Origin: Gryganskiella cystojenkinii
Taxonomy: Eukaryota > Mortierellomycota > Mortierellomycetes > Mortierellales > Mortierellaceae
Length of the DNA: 52,543 nt
Assembly (NCBI GenBank): GCA_015852425.1
Contig: JAAAIG010000183.1
Span: 1 to 52,543, forward strand
Direction: 5' to 3'
Shown: piece by piece, positions 22,735-34,248 of the stretch
Layout of the letters: each line of letters begins with the position of its first letter
Numbering within the stretch: the stretch's first letter is position 1
The notes under the pieces: model-generated
What the model was told of the DNA's origin: nothing
The model's input: only the letters and a program-made list of their open reading frames with translations
The model's database searches: none
Program-made: the position numbers and the translations under genes

Positions 22735-25700
22735 GTTTACTCCGCGGAGGAATCAAAGTGATCACGATGCATCACCCAACTCGGTAGGAACAATAATAAA
22801 ATGGGGCGCCAGTTCGGAGAACTCACAAAATGGACTTGGGCTAGACTCTCCTTCACCCTCATAAGAGCTATATGTACGCTGCCTTTGCCGAATGCTCTAA
22901 AAATTGAACGCAAAAAAACAAGACGCGGAGGAAGCAGGACGGACAGGAGGAGAGTTACAATTGAGAGCAACACATTTTGCTCGAGCCAGGTTGTCGCTTG
23001 AAAAAAAAAAAAAAAGGTCTGGCCAGTCGTTCAGATGCCCTCACTGCCCCAGCAAGAGAGCTACTTGCCCATTTTCTCCAAACCCAAGGTCGTTTAACAT
23101 CTCAAAAGTAAGAAAAAAGTTTGGTCTGCCTTGTCGGTCCAGCTCTCAGCTTATGAGAAGAAAGAACGAAGAATGAGAGAGTGACATCTCTTTTCTCACT
23201 TTTCCTCAGCCTGGCTCTCAGTGGCAAAAAGAAACGCCCCAAGGCTGTTGTCTTTCTTGTTTGTGCAACCATGGAGGAATCTGACAAACCTATCGAGCAA
23301 ATCGGCAGTTTTGCAATAAACGAAGAGCATTCTTTACTTCAAGGTTGAAGAGGCAGTGTAAGAAGGAAAAGTAGACAAGTTGTGGGAAGAGCTCGGCGCT
23401 GACCTTCCCCTTTGATGGGAACCTAGTTGTTCCTTCTTTTCCATTTTCCCGAAAACAAAAAAAAAAGACTATTTACAGTACATGCACGCTGACTACATTG
23501 AGCATTTGAACGGGACAAAAGGTCGAGGTCCAACCCCCAAAGGCAGATAAAAAAAAAGAAAAGATACCTTCCATATCATAAAGGAGAGATAGGACGAGGC
23601 ACTGATAGGCAGGCAGCAGGGGTGACAAGGACGAGGACGGGCGAGGAGATAGGGACAAGGTTGGACTGCATGACAGGGGCATAAAAAAAGTGCTGTGCGG
23701 CCATGCCTTGTTATGCAATGCACGTTTCGACAACAAATAAGCACATGGCAAAAACGAGGGGCAAAGGGTAAGAGAGACAGAGAGAGGAGAGAGCATCTCT
23801 CCGTTCTCTCTATCCACTCTCCCTCGTCGTCTCTCGTCGTACATTTTGGGTCTGTTCATTAGGGACCAGGGCTCTCGTAGTCTGTGTTTTTTTTCTCTCC
23901 TCCAGCCAAGGAGAGAAAAAAACTCGGAGCTCAACACCAGTGGTACTTTTACACCCTTTTCAAAAGCTCAAGGATCGCATGCGAGTGGTCGAAAAGTCTC
24001 TTTCGGTGTTTTGATCTTGGAAAGTGCTCTGCTGAAAAAGATGAAGATCAACTCAAAAAAAAAAACGGAAAACCGGTTTTCGTCTTTGACATCAACATAA
24101 AGCCGTCACTTAGAAGCAACTCTATTACATGGTCGTTGAGTTATGGTTCGTTCAGCGCTCAGGAACAAGAACGTCCTTGGTTGATGAATGAGAAATGTAC
24201 CTTTCGATTCAAACACTATATTGCAAAGGCGAAGGCAAGAAATATAGGAAGGGACTTCTTGCCGCAGACTATGCAAAAGTAAGATGGCTTTTTTATATCA
24301 TAAACCCAGGTTTTCTTTTTTCTTTTTTTTCTTTGGTATCTCGTGTCAGCGAACCCAGCACGGAGGACCGGTAAGATGACGCTAGGGGGTCTAAATCGAC
24401 TGTTCTCTCTCCTAGCTACAGTACAAATGATGTAGGAGTGCTCAGTAAGCTCTTAGACTGACTCCGGTCTAAAAGAAAGCACTTCCCTTTTTTTTAAACG
24501 GAGCGACACTACGGTTGAATTATTCCTCATCATTTTTTTTTTTTCTTTGCTCTTTCAACCTTTCAGCCATACACAACCTTTGTCTACTGACGATCCACTC
24601 TATTTTGCGTTTTCATTACATTTTTCTTTCGTGTTCGTTCAGCAACAAATCACAAAGGTCCAAGGTTTATGAATCAAAACCCTACAACAACTTTCACCAA
24701 AGTAAAACCTTGTCAGCCGATTGATAGTTCAAACCTTGAGGGAAGACGTAGGCATAAAAAGCGGGGAAGGGTTGATCAAGCTTTCCTTCAATCTTTTGTT
24801 CGAATCGTGAGAAGTGGAGGCTGAAAATTCAACCTGACAGGTGGAAAAAAAAAAAAAAAGTCGTCGCTTGGTTGGACAGGACTGGGGACTCTTTTACCCT
24901 AACCTCTGCGCCAATTAATTATTGCAAGATTTTTTTTTTTTTTTGTCCATCGATCAAAAAGGGAATGGAAATGGTGGTCATACCAATCAAAAAAGACTCC
25001 CAAGACCAAAAGAGCTATCTCGATCTTTGAGCTAACACAGCCCTTCTGTGGTGAGCTCGGGATCACGTCTTCCCAATTGCGCCCGCTGCTCCCTTCTCAA
25101 TTATCATTTTTGACGTTCATGACGAGCACGCGATTATTTTGTAAGTTTTATATGCCTAATGAGACACCTCTCCAGTCGGTTTCCGAGATGGATCTTTTCC
25201 CCACTCCCTCTCCACACTCCCACTCACTCACCCACCAACAATGTGAATGCACCCATGACTTTTATTCATGTTTGGACCTCTGTGTCAATTGGTGTAGAAA
25301 CTACCTCTTACATTTAACCCACCTGTCCTCGCCCTCCTGACTTTTTCGCCACTTCGTACTATATTTCTGCACGGAGGATCGCTCGCGAACCTATCCTTGT
25401 CCATCCATAAGATCTGTTAAACTATATGTACGATATAAATGGTTGATCGACTTTATTCTACTTCAAATTAAACCTCGTGCAACAGTGCTGAACCATATCC
25501 ACACAAGCGCAAGCTAGGAAGCCCTCGAAATACGCACGCACACACACGAAAGCCTACCTTAACCTGCACGCGCCCTCAACCTTACTGTACTGTCCAAAAC
25601 ATCAAAGTTGGTTGACTGTTATTTTAGTTGGACGAAAGTTTCTTGTTGTGTACACGGACTTTATTTTATGCTGTGTTGATGTCGTCAACTTTTGCTTACA

Positions 25701-25836
25701 GCATGTAGTCGTCATGGAACGAGCGAGGGACAGGGCGGCGGCGGCCACAACGCTATCTTTTTTTTTTTTTTTTGGCTTGAATTTGTTGGACCAGAAATCA
25801 TTGGCAAACTTTCTACCCGCATTAATGCATCGTCAT

Positions 25837-25842
25837 TTTATT
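25837..25842 (-). terminator. AATAAA polyadenylation signal of NAMPT
   Basis: Minus-strand AATAAA about 55 nt after the NAMPT stop codon. Confidence 0.5.
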
Positions 25843-25895
25843 TTGGCAATAATGAGCGTGAACAAAAGAGTAATCGACCTTCCTGACTCAAGGCC

Positions 25896-28128
25896 TTATG
25901 GCTCTCCAGCAGCCAACACCTCCTCGATGCGCTCCTTCATTTCCTTCGAAATAGGATCAAAGACCTTGGGAAGACTCTCCCACTCGTTCTTGACTCGCTC
26001 CTTGATGTCCGAGAAAATTGGCCATTCCTCCAGAGCGTTATGGACTCCTGACAAAGTCTTGACCACTGAAGAAGCAGCCGAGGTAAAGTCTTTGGCTGCT
26101 GTGTTACCCACAGGAACTCTTCCAAAGTCGTAAACGACCTGCAGGATATTGTCCTTGTGAGGGATTCCGCTGGCCGCACGAGGGTATACCATAGGAATAC
26201 CCTGTTCGTTACGGATGACATCCAAGACGCCAGGGAGACTGATCTTATCCGAGTCCGTCTTGGGGTGCTTCATAACGTCTCTCTTCGTGCCATCCTCATA
26301 AACAATATGACAGAGCTTGGTCGCAAAGGACATGGTATCGCGGTTAAGCTTTTGCAAGAGTCCTCCGCCCATACCAAAGGCACAGTTCTGGGCCGAGTAA
26401 CCCGCGGCAAGGACAGCGTCAATGATTCGACCCAAAGTATTGTAGCTCACGCCATCACCCTGAATCACGCCACATCCTCGAATGACCTTGTAACCCTTCT
26501 GATTGAGGTCAGCTCCAAATACCTTCTCCGCAGCACTAAGTAGCGGTGATGGGTCGAGATGGTGTAAGCTCATGCTCTCGTGGATACACATTATCTAAAC
26601 AAAAAATAAACAAAGGCGCGTATATCCCTTACCGAAGACCCATGAGGACTGATTCGACAATATCACCGCTGTCTGGTCGAAGGACCAAGAATCCACCCTT
26701 CTCTAATTTGAAGCTTGCGACCGAGGGTAAAACAGAGTCCAGCGCTCGCTGGTAGTCATAAGAATCCATGACGCAGGCAAAGACCCCCTCGCCAAACGTC
26801 GCGATCATGGCCTCCATCGCCTCCTTCTCAGTCCTGAACGCAGTCATGACGGAGTGCTCACTGGCTGGGATAGAGTTGCCGACGGGTTTGCCGCCGTTCA
26901 ACTGGAATTGAGCATAAAAGGCAGCACTCATGGTATCCGTTCCTGTGAAGTTAAGCTATTCCGAGCAAGAAAAAAATCAAAAAAGTACCGGATCAGATTG
27001 TGAGATGCAATGTAAAACAAATAGGCAACACAGTATGGTCAAGGAGGAGCTCGCAGGGGATTAGTTCCTTACCAAGTGAGCGGTGCCACCAATCACGGAC
27101 TGCTCGACGCTGGTGCATCCACGGAATCCAAAGTCATGAAGACGACTCTCCAAAGACCAAAAGCTGTCGGAATCGACACTCTTGTCATAAGCGTCTTGAA
27201 TGAGATCGCGTGAGCGGCGCGAGAGAGTAGCCACAGTCGTGGGATACTGTACAGAGGGAGAGAAAAGGCTACTTGTGAGTTGAAAATGGCCTGCGGGCAC
27301 GATGTAACCATTTCGAGTGTTTGTATCCATAAGAGCCACACCGAGATTCATATTGTTGCTCTTTCATCTTTTTATGCTTTCCACCAGCAGTCGCCTCAAA
27401 GAAAACAATAAAAAAGAGAAGAAAGTAACAGAAATGGCAAGCATACCCAAATCATAGTCAACAGAGTTTCAAGGAAAGTAACAAGGTGACTCATCTCTCC
27501 TTCGGCTGTGATCTGGTACGTTGGGACATGGGCATGACAAGCAGTTCCTTCCGGAAGGGCTTCAATCTTGACTGGGAAGTTTCCATCATGCTCGTTCACA
27601 ATCTAATTAGGAAATAATAGATTATTTCACACATCGCGTGTTTAGAATGATGGCACGAGGCACAGAGGAAAAGTCTCCCGTTGGGATCCGATCGGGAGAA
27701 GGCTGAAAGGGTACCTTGATGAAAAGATCCTTGGGGAAGGGGAAATTTGTGAATCCGGCATTGTGGGTCGAGAAGAAGATCTCGGCCTGGGCAACGTCTT
27801 GCAGGGTCCATTTCTTGGCCACGTAGTTTTCAATACTAGACAAATGCGCGTCGTACAAGGTGCAAAGCCAAAAATAAATAAATAAATAAACTGTTAGCGA
27901 CATGTCTTTTTTCTCTATTCTTTTCTTCGGGAACAAATTGTGAACATGCTATTGTAGTTACATGTAACGGATGCCGTAAAAGACGATGCGGTTGTCATTT
28001 GGGTCTTTGTCGTAAGCTTGACGCATCTCGCCATAGGCGACCATTTTCTGCGCCTTTGGATAAAGGAAGGGATGGGTAATCTTGTACGAATCTGTCAGGA
28101 CAGCAGGCGGGATGTTGAAGGGAGTCAT
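25896..28128 (-). CDS. NAMPT: Nicotinamide phosphoribosyltransferase
   Basis: Converts nicotinamide and PRPP to NMN, the rate-limiting step of the two-step NAD salvage route. Exons 28128-27962, 27835-27715, 27602-27447, 27246-27073, 26955-26633 and 26574-25896 join to 539 aa. Residues matching the human active site are present: Y15 in TDSYKITH (human Y18), F187 and R190 in LHDFGFRG (F193, R196), D213 in GTDTM (D219), H240 in PASEHSV (H247), and R299 and D301 in LRPDSGD (R311, D313). GYKVIRGCGVIQGDGVSYNT and FGMGGGLLQKLNRD follow. It is about 45 residues longer than human NAMPT, mostly at the C-terminus (after RVPVGN), where the sequence is charged and helical-looking. The last intron needs an acceptor inside GAGAG|C; the nearer TTTAG breaks the frame. 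Yeasts lack this enzyme and use nicotinamidase, so its presence is phylogenetically informative. Confidence 0.95.
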
Positions 28129-28322
28129 GCTGCTTGTGTGTCTATCGGTCAGTGTGAATGGTATGTTGTGTAGAGATGGTATGCTATGCGAGGTTTGTGC
28201 AAGGCAATGAAGTATGGTTGAATGAAAAACAAAAGAAAATGTGGGCTGATGGATGGCAATTGGGCGGCGGCAAAAATGAACGCGAGCCCGCACGCGTGAG
28301 AGCCAACAAGGGTCTTTTATTG

Positions 28323-28329
28323 CACGTGA
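28323..28329. promoter_or_regulatory. CACGTGA E-box upstream of NAMPT
   Basis: A bHLH-type core, CACGTGA, about 195 bp before the NAMPT start and just beyond the stop of the next gene. The only space for a NAMPT promoter outside coding sequence is 28129-28368. Confidence 0.35.
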
Positions 28330-28368
28330 TCAAATGATTGAAGGCAACTCGAGGAAGGTCTTATCACT

Positions 28369-30837
28369 TTACAACCGTCGACAAATCCGCTTGCAGCACT
28401 CCAAATCGAGGCTCGGCACTTCGAGTTGGAACTCTCTCTAAGAAACCCGAGTATAAAAAACAACATTGTCTGCATTGTCAGCGAATAGACTCCAAAAAAA
28501 CCCCCCCAAAATCTTTTTTTGCCTAAAGCCATAATTCAAACTTACGCGCTTCGATCTTGTCAGACAAGTAAAGTTGAGTGTGGGATGATCTCGAGACAGT
28601 GACTGAATCGGTGAAACTGTCGGTCCTTGCCGAACCTCGACGCCAGAGGCTGGTCCCACTGACATAGCTGTTGTGGCGTCGTGCCTCTGTTTATCGCTCG
28701 GATCTTGTACAAGAACTAGCTCTTGCTCAAAATGTGACTCTTGCTGGACTTGAAGACAGCGCACAGTGTCGACAGACGGAGGCTTTGATTTATCTGATCC
28801 CTGATGAGAATCGAGCTTTGAACCAGAGGTTACGAGCGAGATTGACAGTGCTGTAGTGACCAAAGGACCGTGGCTATCTACTAAGCTGCCTTCTTCTTCT
28901 CCCTCGTCTTCCTCCTCGATTTCTTCGGCCACGATTCCTGTTTCCAAAGGACTGACAGGGTCGAGGAAAGTCGAGCTCATAGTCGGTTCAGATTCAACAA
29001 CAGGATCGATTGCTCTCACAGAGGCAAGTCCTTGGGCTGCTTTTGTTACCATCTCAGAGTTTGGACCAAGACGAACGACGACCGCTGTAGAGTTGACTCG
29101 ATCTCTGCTCGGGGATTGGTGCTTCCAATCACCTCTTGCGGTCGTCGACTCTGCTTCATGGGCGCAAGGGCCTAGGTCGTTGTGGCATGCATTCAGATAC
29201 TGACCCTGGCGCTGACTCTGGCTTCGACATTGACTGTGACTCTGGTGGGGAACAGGCGAGTCTGCAGCTGAATCTACCATGGTTCTCGTTTCTGTGGGTC
29301 GCCGAGCCTGTTCGCCGAGGATTCGGTGATTTTTCTAAGCAATGACGAAAGAAACAAAGAGATTCCAGCACGGAGGACCTATTAGTCTATTTACTTTTCA
29401 TGAATACTGGAACCATAAGCCAGTATAAACAAGAAAAATTAAACCTACTTCCGTGATCATAGTCAGTATCTGACATTGCATCTCCAGAGCCACCTTTGTA
29501 GAGTTGATCTCGGTCAAAATCCTCTCTTGCATCTGATTCCTCCATTTCTCCATATCCTGTCTCCACTCGACTTGAAGACCTCTCAATTCTCCGACCTCCT
29601 GTCTGCAATCCAAAGCTATTTTGTCGAATTGCGCCACCAAAGCTTGTTGACATTCCTGAAGCTGCCTTTCTTGAGTCTCATGTGTCTCTCGAGCCTGTTC
29701 CTTTAGCTGCTTCATAATGTCGATCCCCTCTCGGTTGAAATGCTCGACAATCCTGGCACTATTCCCGGACTCGAACATCTTCAAGGCGTCATATTTGGTC
29801 ATCATGGTGTCGGTTAGTCGTTTCTGATGCTCATTTATCCGGCTATCGAAGTCGCTGAGGGCATTATCCAACGATGTGATCTTGCTCAACAATATTTGGA
29901 CCTCTCTTGACTGCGAGAACAATGTGGCCGTCGTGGATGAATAGCTGTTCGTTGTCTGTGGATCTGGGTGGGTGCGGTCAAATGTATCAATGCTCGCCAC
30001 GGTCTCGTCCGAAGCGGTGAGGATAGGCGCTCGGGAAATATAAGGTCGCAGGTACGACGGTATAAATGGGTGCGTTGCGGTCATACTCTTGGCTTGCTGT
30101 TGTTGCTGACTCTGTTGTTGTTTTTGAGACTGTGGTTGTTGTTGGTGTTCGCGTTGTTGGCGTTGTTGGTGTTGCTGCTGTTGGTGTTGTTGCTGTTCTT
30201 GTTGCTGTTGTTCTTGCTGTGGGTGAGCTTGTTGCCTTGGCTGTTGGTACATTAGCTGCTGCGCGTGAATTTGTGGTTGCTCCTGCTCTTCGTGTGGTTG
30301 TTGCTGCGAGCATTTTCGTTCATGATGATGTTGCCACTGAGCCCGTTGATATACATGCAACTGCTCCTCGGTCAAATTCGGAACAAGAGACTCCATTTCG
30401 CTCAAATGGGTTATGATTCGGTCAAAAGTCGGTACCGTGGGCACGCTCACAGAGCCATCGGTTGTGTCCTCTGGCATCGTTGTCTCAAAGGGCTGGAACG
30501 AAACTTGTTGTGTGATAGGGTGTGTGTGGTGTACAGGAAGGGAAAGGGGCTGTGTTGTAAGACTCTGGAACAGCGTGGAGGGCCTCTGGCCGTGGTTCTG
30601 GTCCTGGTTCTGGCTGACCATAAATGGATCATCGAGCCATCCTTGGGGATTGGTACGGGATCGACTACCGTCACCAAATGTTGATTCATTTTGTTGAGCG
30701 AGGATCAAAGTTTGATCTTGCTCCAACGATAAGGGTTGCGTTGGCGTGTCGACCACGGATTGTTGCGAGAGTGGGAATGTATGAGAGCCATCCCTTATGG
30801 CCATATTCGGTGGTACTGGGGTGTAATGTGGCGGCAT
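28369..30837 (-). CDS. Q-rich coiled-coil protein of unknown function
   Basis: I do not recognise the family. Exons 30837-29449, 29334-28546 and 28437-28369 close in frame to 748 aa. The first donor is GAA|GTAGGT, the second CGC|GTAAGT, with TTAG acceptors. Residues 1-180 are disordered (P/Q/T-rich). About 185-255 are a Q/H-rich low-complexity run. About 295-463 form a likely long coiled coil (SLDNALSDFDSRINEHQKRL, then heptad-like K/E/Q/L sequence through MQERILTEINSTKVALEMQC). About 464-725 are disordered with an acidic patch (EEIEEEDEGEEEG). The C-terminus is a short basic, Cys-containing tail (DLECCKRICRRL). There is no signal peptide or membrane segment. A scaffold or nuclear structural role would fit the architecture but is speculation. 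The last 23-codon exon is the least certain part. Confidence 0.68.
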
Positions 30838-31049
30838 GTGCAGATTAGTGGAGGAAGATACTTAATATAGAACGATATAAACAAAAACACAAAAAAAAGG
30901 AGGAGGTACAACATCATGTAAAACAGAGATGGTGGCGTTTGTAGATGCAAGAGAGCTTGTCACTCAAGCTTTACTAAAGGCTTGGGGGGTATATGACCAC
31001 TGCTACTCCTATTAGTTAGAATGCGCCTTCCATGGGACAGAGGCAACCT

Positions 31050-32009
31050 CTATCCTCGGCATCCTTGACAGAAGTACTCGACGTCAGACTTTTCGTAACT
31101 GTGAACAACAAAACAGGATAAAGAAAATGATTAGTGTCTGCGGTGAGTCCATCCTTAGACGCTATAATAATTCATAGTGATACATCATAGTCAAGGTTAT
31201 CTTTACCTTGCAGAACAACACGCCCGGCATGATGGTTCCTGACAAGAGGCGCACTGGACAAGACAGAACTGACACTGGGACCTCTGACAGAATGTGCAGG
31301 GAGTGATCTCGGCCTGGTATCGATCCCGCATCCCTCGGATTTTGTTGGTCTCACAACCATTGATCTCGCCAGCACAGTCCGCGAACGTATAACCTGCAGG
31401 GTTCAACGGAGAGTATTGCTGTGGTTGCGGGGTCGGTGGAGGGGTTGTTCTTCTGCCAACCATGAAGAGTCGTCTCATGGCTTCTACCTGACTCTCCTTT
31501 TGTTGGGCTTGCTGTTGGTATTGTTGATGCTCGAGTTGTTGTTGTAGATGTTGTTGCCGTTGCTGCTGAAGTTGTTGCATCTGGAGTTGTTGTTGTTGCT
31601 GCTGCTCTGAGAGTTCCCGCTGTCTCTGTTGTTCTGCCAAGTACCGAGCCTGTCCTTCCGTCATCATGGTCATTGTGCGGTCTAAATTGTTATTGTGAAA
31701 AAAGGAGTCAGTCATTCGATATGGTCAAAATCTGGTAGAACATGCTTTAAAAGTGGCCGGCGCCACCACCCCTGTCTTGTAAAAAGTAGTACCATAGACA
31801 ATTTCAGGCTCAAGACCAATCCCTGACCGCGTTTTCATAAACAAAGGAGAGCTATCCTCATCAAGAGAGTTCTTTCGTTTCCGGGATCCCGATGAGTGAG
31901 ACTCGGCTGTAGGCTGGGGCGATTGTGTTGCATTGAACTGAAAAGGAGATGAGGACGGTGGCAAACTCTGAAAAGAGAATGGACTGCCGTTGAATGGATA
32001 GTTGTTCAT
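31050..32009 (-). CDS. Siva-like cysteine-rich zinc-binding protein
   Basis: Exons 32009-31742, 31681-31207 and 31098-31050 close in frame to 263 aa. The N-terminus is S/P/F-rich with a basic patch (SGSRKRKN). Residues about 100-150 are a Q/L-rich helical run. The C-terminus has C218-x2-C221-x4-C226-x2-C229-x3-C233-x2-C236-x4-C241-x2-C244, then YEKSDVEYFCQGC with C258 and C261. That spacing and the YEK...C-x2-C ending match the Cys-rich C-terminal region of the apoptosis regulator Siva as I remember it, so zinc binding is likely. Its fungal role is unknown. The first donor (GCAT|GTTCTA) is weak; an alternative at TATG|GTACTA is also in phase and would shorten exon 1. It shares a 543-bp divergent promoter with BAT1. 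Confidence 0.6.
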
Positions 32010-32552
32010 AGCTGGTGTGTTCGCTTTTTTGTCGTGAGTCCTGTTTCTTGGATGTATTCCTGCCCCTTTGAGTGCGTGTATGTTTGCTTTTTTTTTTGTC
32101 GCGGTGATGAAATGGTGAAGCATCTAAAAACGCGCTTTTGGTTTTTGGCTGTTTGGCGGCTTAGACGTGAGACTGCTTTGGACCAGACACGCCGCTGCTG
32201 TGTTCGCGCGGGTGAAATTCAGATCTCCGCAGCAACAGCAACAATAAATTTCCCGAACAAATCCACCTTTCTGACGGATGCAGAATTCTTCTCACGGTCA
32301 GGTGATCACAAGATCTATTTTCCTTCAGTCATTTCTGTCACCGCCCTTCCAGTAACCAACCACGAGTGCTCTCCGTGTGTTCTTCCTCTCTTTCTTTTCT
32401 TTTTCCTTTCTTTTTCTCCACCTGCTTCTGCTGCATTCTCTCCTCTCCACATCTTTATTTTCATCTCCGATCTTGTAAATCACTCGCTCCTCCCCTCTCT
32501 CACCCATTTTTGTACATTTCTCTTTCCTCATCCCTCTCTCATCAATCAAATA
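32010..32552. promoter_or_regulatory. Divergent promoter between the Siva-like gene and BAT1
   Basis: 543 bp. The BAT1 side carries a long T/C-rich leader from about 32380 up to the ATG. Open frames reading through it from 32034 are extensions of the BAT1 frame without similarity. Confidence 0.55.
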
Positions 32553-34248
32553 ATGTTTGTCCAAAGAACCATGCGCCAGGCCATCAAGGCTCATAACGCC
32601 TTCACCTCCTCCACCTACTCCTCCAAGGTCCTTGCCTCTACGACCTTTTCCCGCTTCTATTCTTCTCAACTCGCTCCCTTGGATGCCTCCAAGCTCAAGG
32701 TCGAGAAGTCCTCGAAGCAGAAGGCCCTCCAGGCCAACAACGAGTTGGTCTTTGGCAAGGCCTTCACGGACCACATGTTGACCGTCGAGTGGGAGGCCGG
32801 TAAAGGTTGGGGTACGCCCCAGATCAAGGAGTATGGCAAGCTTCAGTTGGATCCCTCTGCTGTCGTCTTCCACTATGCTTTCGAGTGCTTCGAGGGCATG
32901 AAGGCGTACAAGGACAAGGACGGTAACACCCGTCTCTTCCGCCCTGACATGAACATGAAGCGTTTCAACCGTAGTGCCAACCGCATTGCTCTTCCCGTAA
33001 GTTACTGGCTTTATTTCCTTTTTGTTCTCTCTCCCGTATAACTTGATCCCAAATGAACTGACAATTGTTCTTCTCATTTTATCAAAACTAAAAGAGCTTC
33101 GAAGGCGAGGAGTTGACCAAGTTGATCAGCGAGTTTTTGAAGGTTGATGAACGCTGGATCCCCAAGGGACGTGGTTACTCCTTGTACCTCCGTCCTACCA
33201 TGATCGGCACCCAGGAGTCTCTCGGTGTCGGTGCCTCGAACAAGGCTATGATCTTTGTCATTGCTTCACCTGTCGGTCCTTACTTCCCCTCGGGCTTCGC
33301 CGCCGTCAATCTGTTGGCGACGACCGAGAAGGTTCGTGCCTGGCCCGGTGGAACCGGTGATGCCAAGGTCGGAGGCAACTATGCTCCCTGCATTAAGCCC
33401 CAGTTGGATGCCAACAAGGAGGGTTACCAACAAAACCTTTGGTTGTTTGGTCAGGACCATCAGGTCACTGAAGTCGGTACTATGAACTGCTTTGTTTACT
33501 GGAAGAACGAGAAGGGTGAGACCGAGTTGGTCACCCCTGCCTTGGACGGTCAGATCTTGCCCGGTGTCACCCGTGACAGTATCTTGTCCTTGGCCCGTTC
33601 CTGGGGCGAATTCAAGGTCACTGAGCGCAAGTTCACCATGGAGGACCTTGTCAAGGCCGATAAAGAGGGTCGTATTATTGAGATGTTCGGTAAGCTTCTA
33701 TTTTTTATTTACAAGCTATGTACAAGCATGATTTCTGTCAGTTTTGTTTGGGGTTTGATGGTTGTATGGTTTTGTTTTCGGCTAGTTGCGAACAGAAAAC
33801 ATCTTCAGAGAGTTTTTTTCGACGATATGCAAGAGAGCCAAACACTTGGGGGAACAAAAAGAAGAGAGCGTTTCACAGAGTTGCACAGAACGATCGCTTA
33901 TCAACGTGGAACGCCTGCGGCGTTACTCATTTTGGTCACCGCGCTGCCTTCTGTTTTTCCTTGTTGGATAATTTGACTCATGGTTGCATTCAAAAAAAAA
34001 GCATAACTAACCCTTATCGTATTTCTCCATTCTTTCACAAACCATGTTCATTTATAGGTGCCGGAACTGCCTGCATTGTCTGCCCCATCAAGAAGATCCA
34101 CTATGAGGGCCATGACATCCACGTGCCCCTTGATCCTTCGGATAAGACTTCCCAGGCTGGACCCTTGACCAAGCGTATCAACGACTCTATCATGGATATC
34201 CAGTACGGTGATATCAAGGGACCCCACGGTTGGTCCGTCGTTGTCTAA
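32553..34248 (+). CDS. BAT1: Branched-chain amino-acid aminotransferase, mitochondrial
   Basis: PLP-dependent fold-type IV transaminase for the last step of Leu/Ile/Val synthesis and the first of their breakdown. Exons 32553-32996, 33095-33689 and 34058-34248 give 409 aa. The N-terminus is Arg/Ser/Ala-rich and amphipathic, ending in FSRFYSSQ, a typical matrix presequence with an R-2/R-3 cleavage context. Family blocks: [82 protein letters not shown] with K239 as the predicted PLP lysine, [12 protein letters not shown], and [20 protein letters not shown]. The last exon completes the PLP-binding end ([14 protein letters not shown]). Intron 2 is long (368 nt) for this genome. Confidence 0.97.

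Larger units (their letters stand above)
19891..25590. promoter_or_regulatory. Cluster of TACWGTA near-palindromes in the gene desert
   Basis: The 7-mer TACWGTA (its own reverse complement apart from the central base) occurs at 19892, 21091, 21096 (the last two overlap as TACTGTACTGTAC), 22724, 23474, 24417 and 25583. An eighth copy lies at 27245, across a NAMPT intron-exon boundary. Reading the rest of the window by eye I found none elsewhere. All eight are followed by C, and several extend to the 9-mer GTACWGTAC. No protein-coding gene is seen in the interval. The binding factor, if any, is unknown; the regulatory role is inference. Confidence 0.45.

Noticed and set aside
13087..25895. Search for CRISPR-like arrays, long tandem repeats, tRNA B-boxes and transposase genes
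   Set aside because: None found by eye; only microsatellites, homopolymers and short palindromes are present.
26592..26600. TTTAG as acceptor of the last NAMPT intron
   Set aside because: It places TAA in frame immediately; the AG|C site 20 nt downstream restores phase with conserved sequence.
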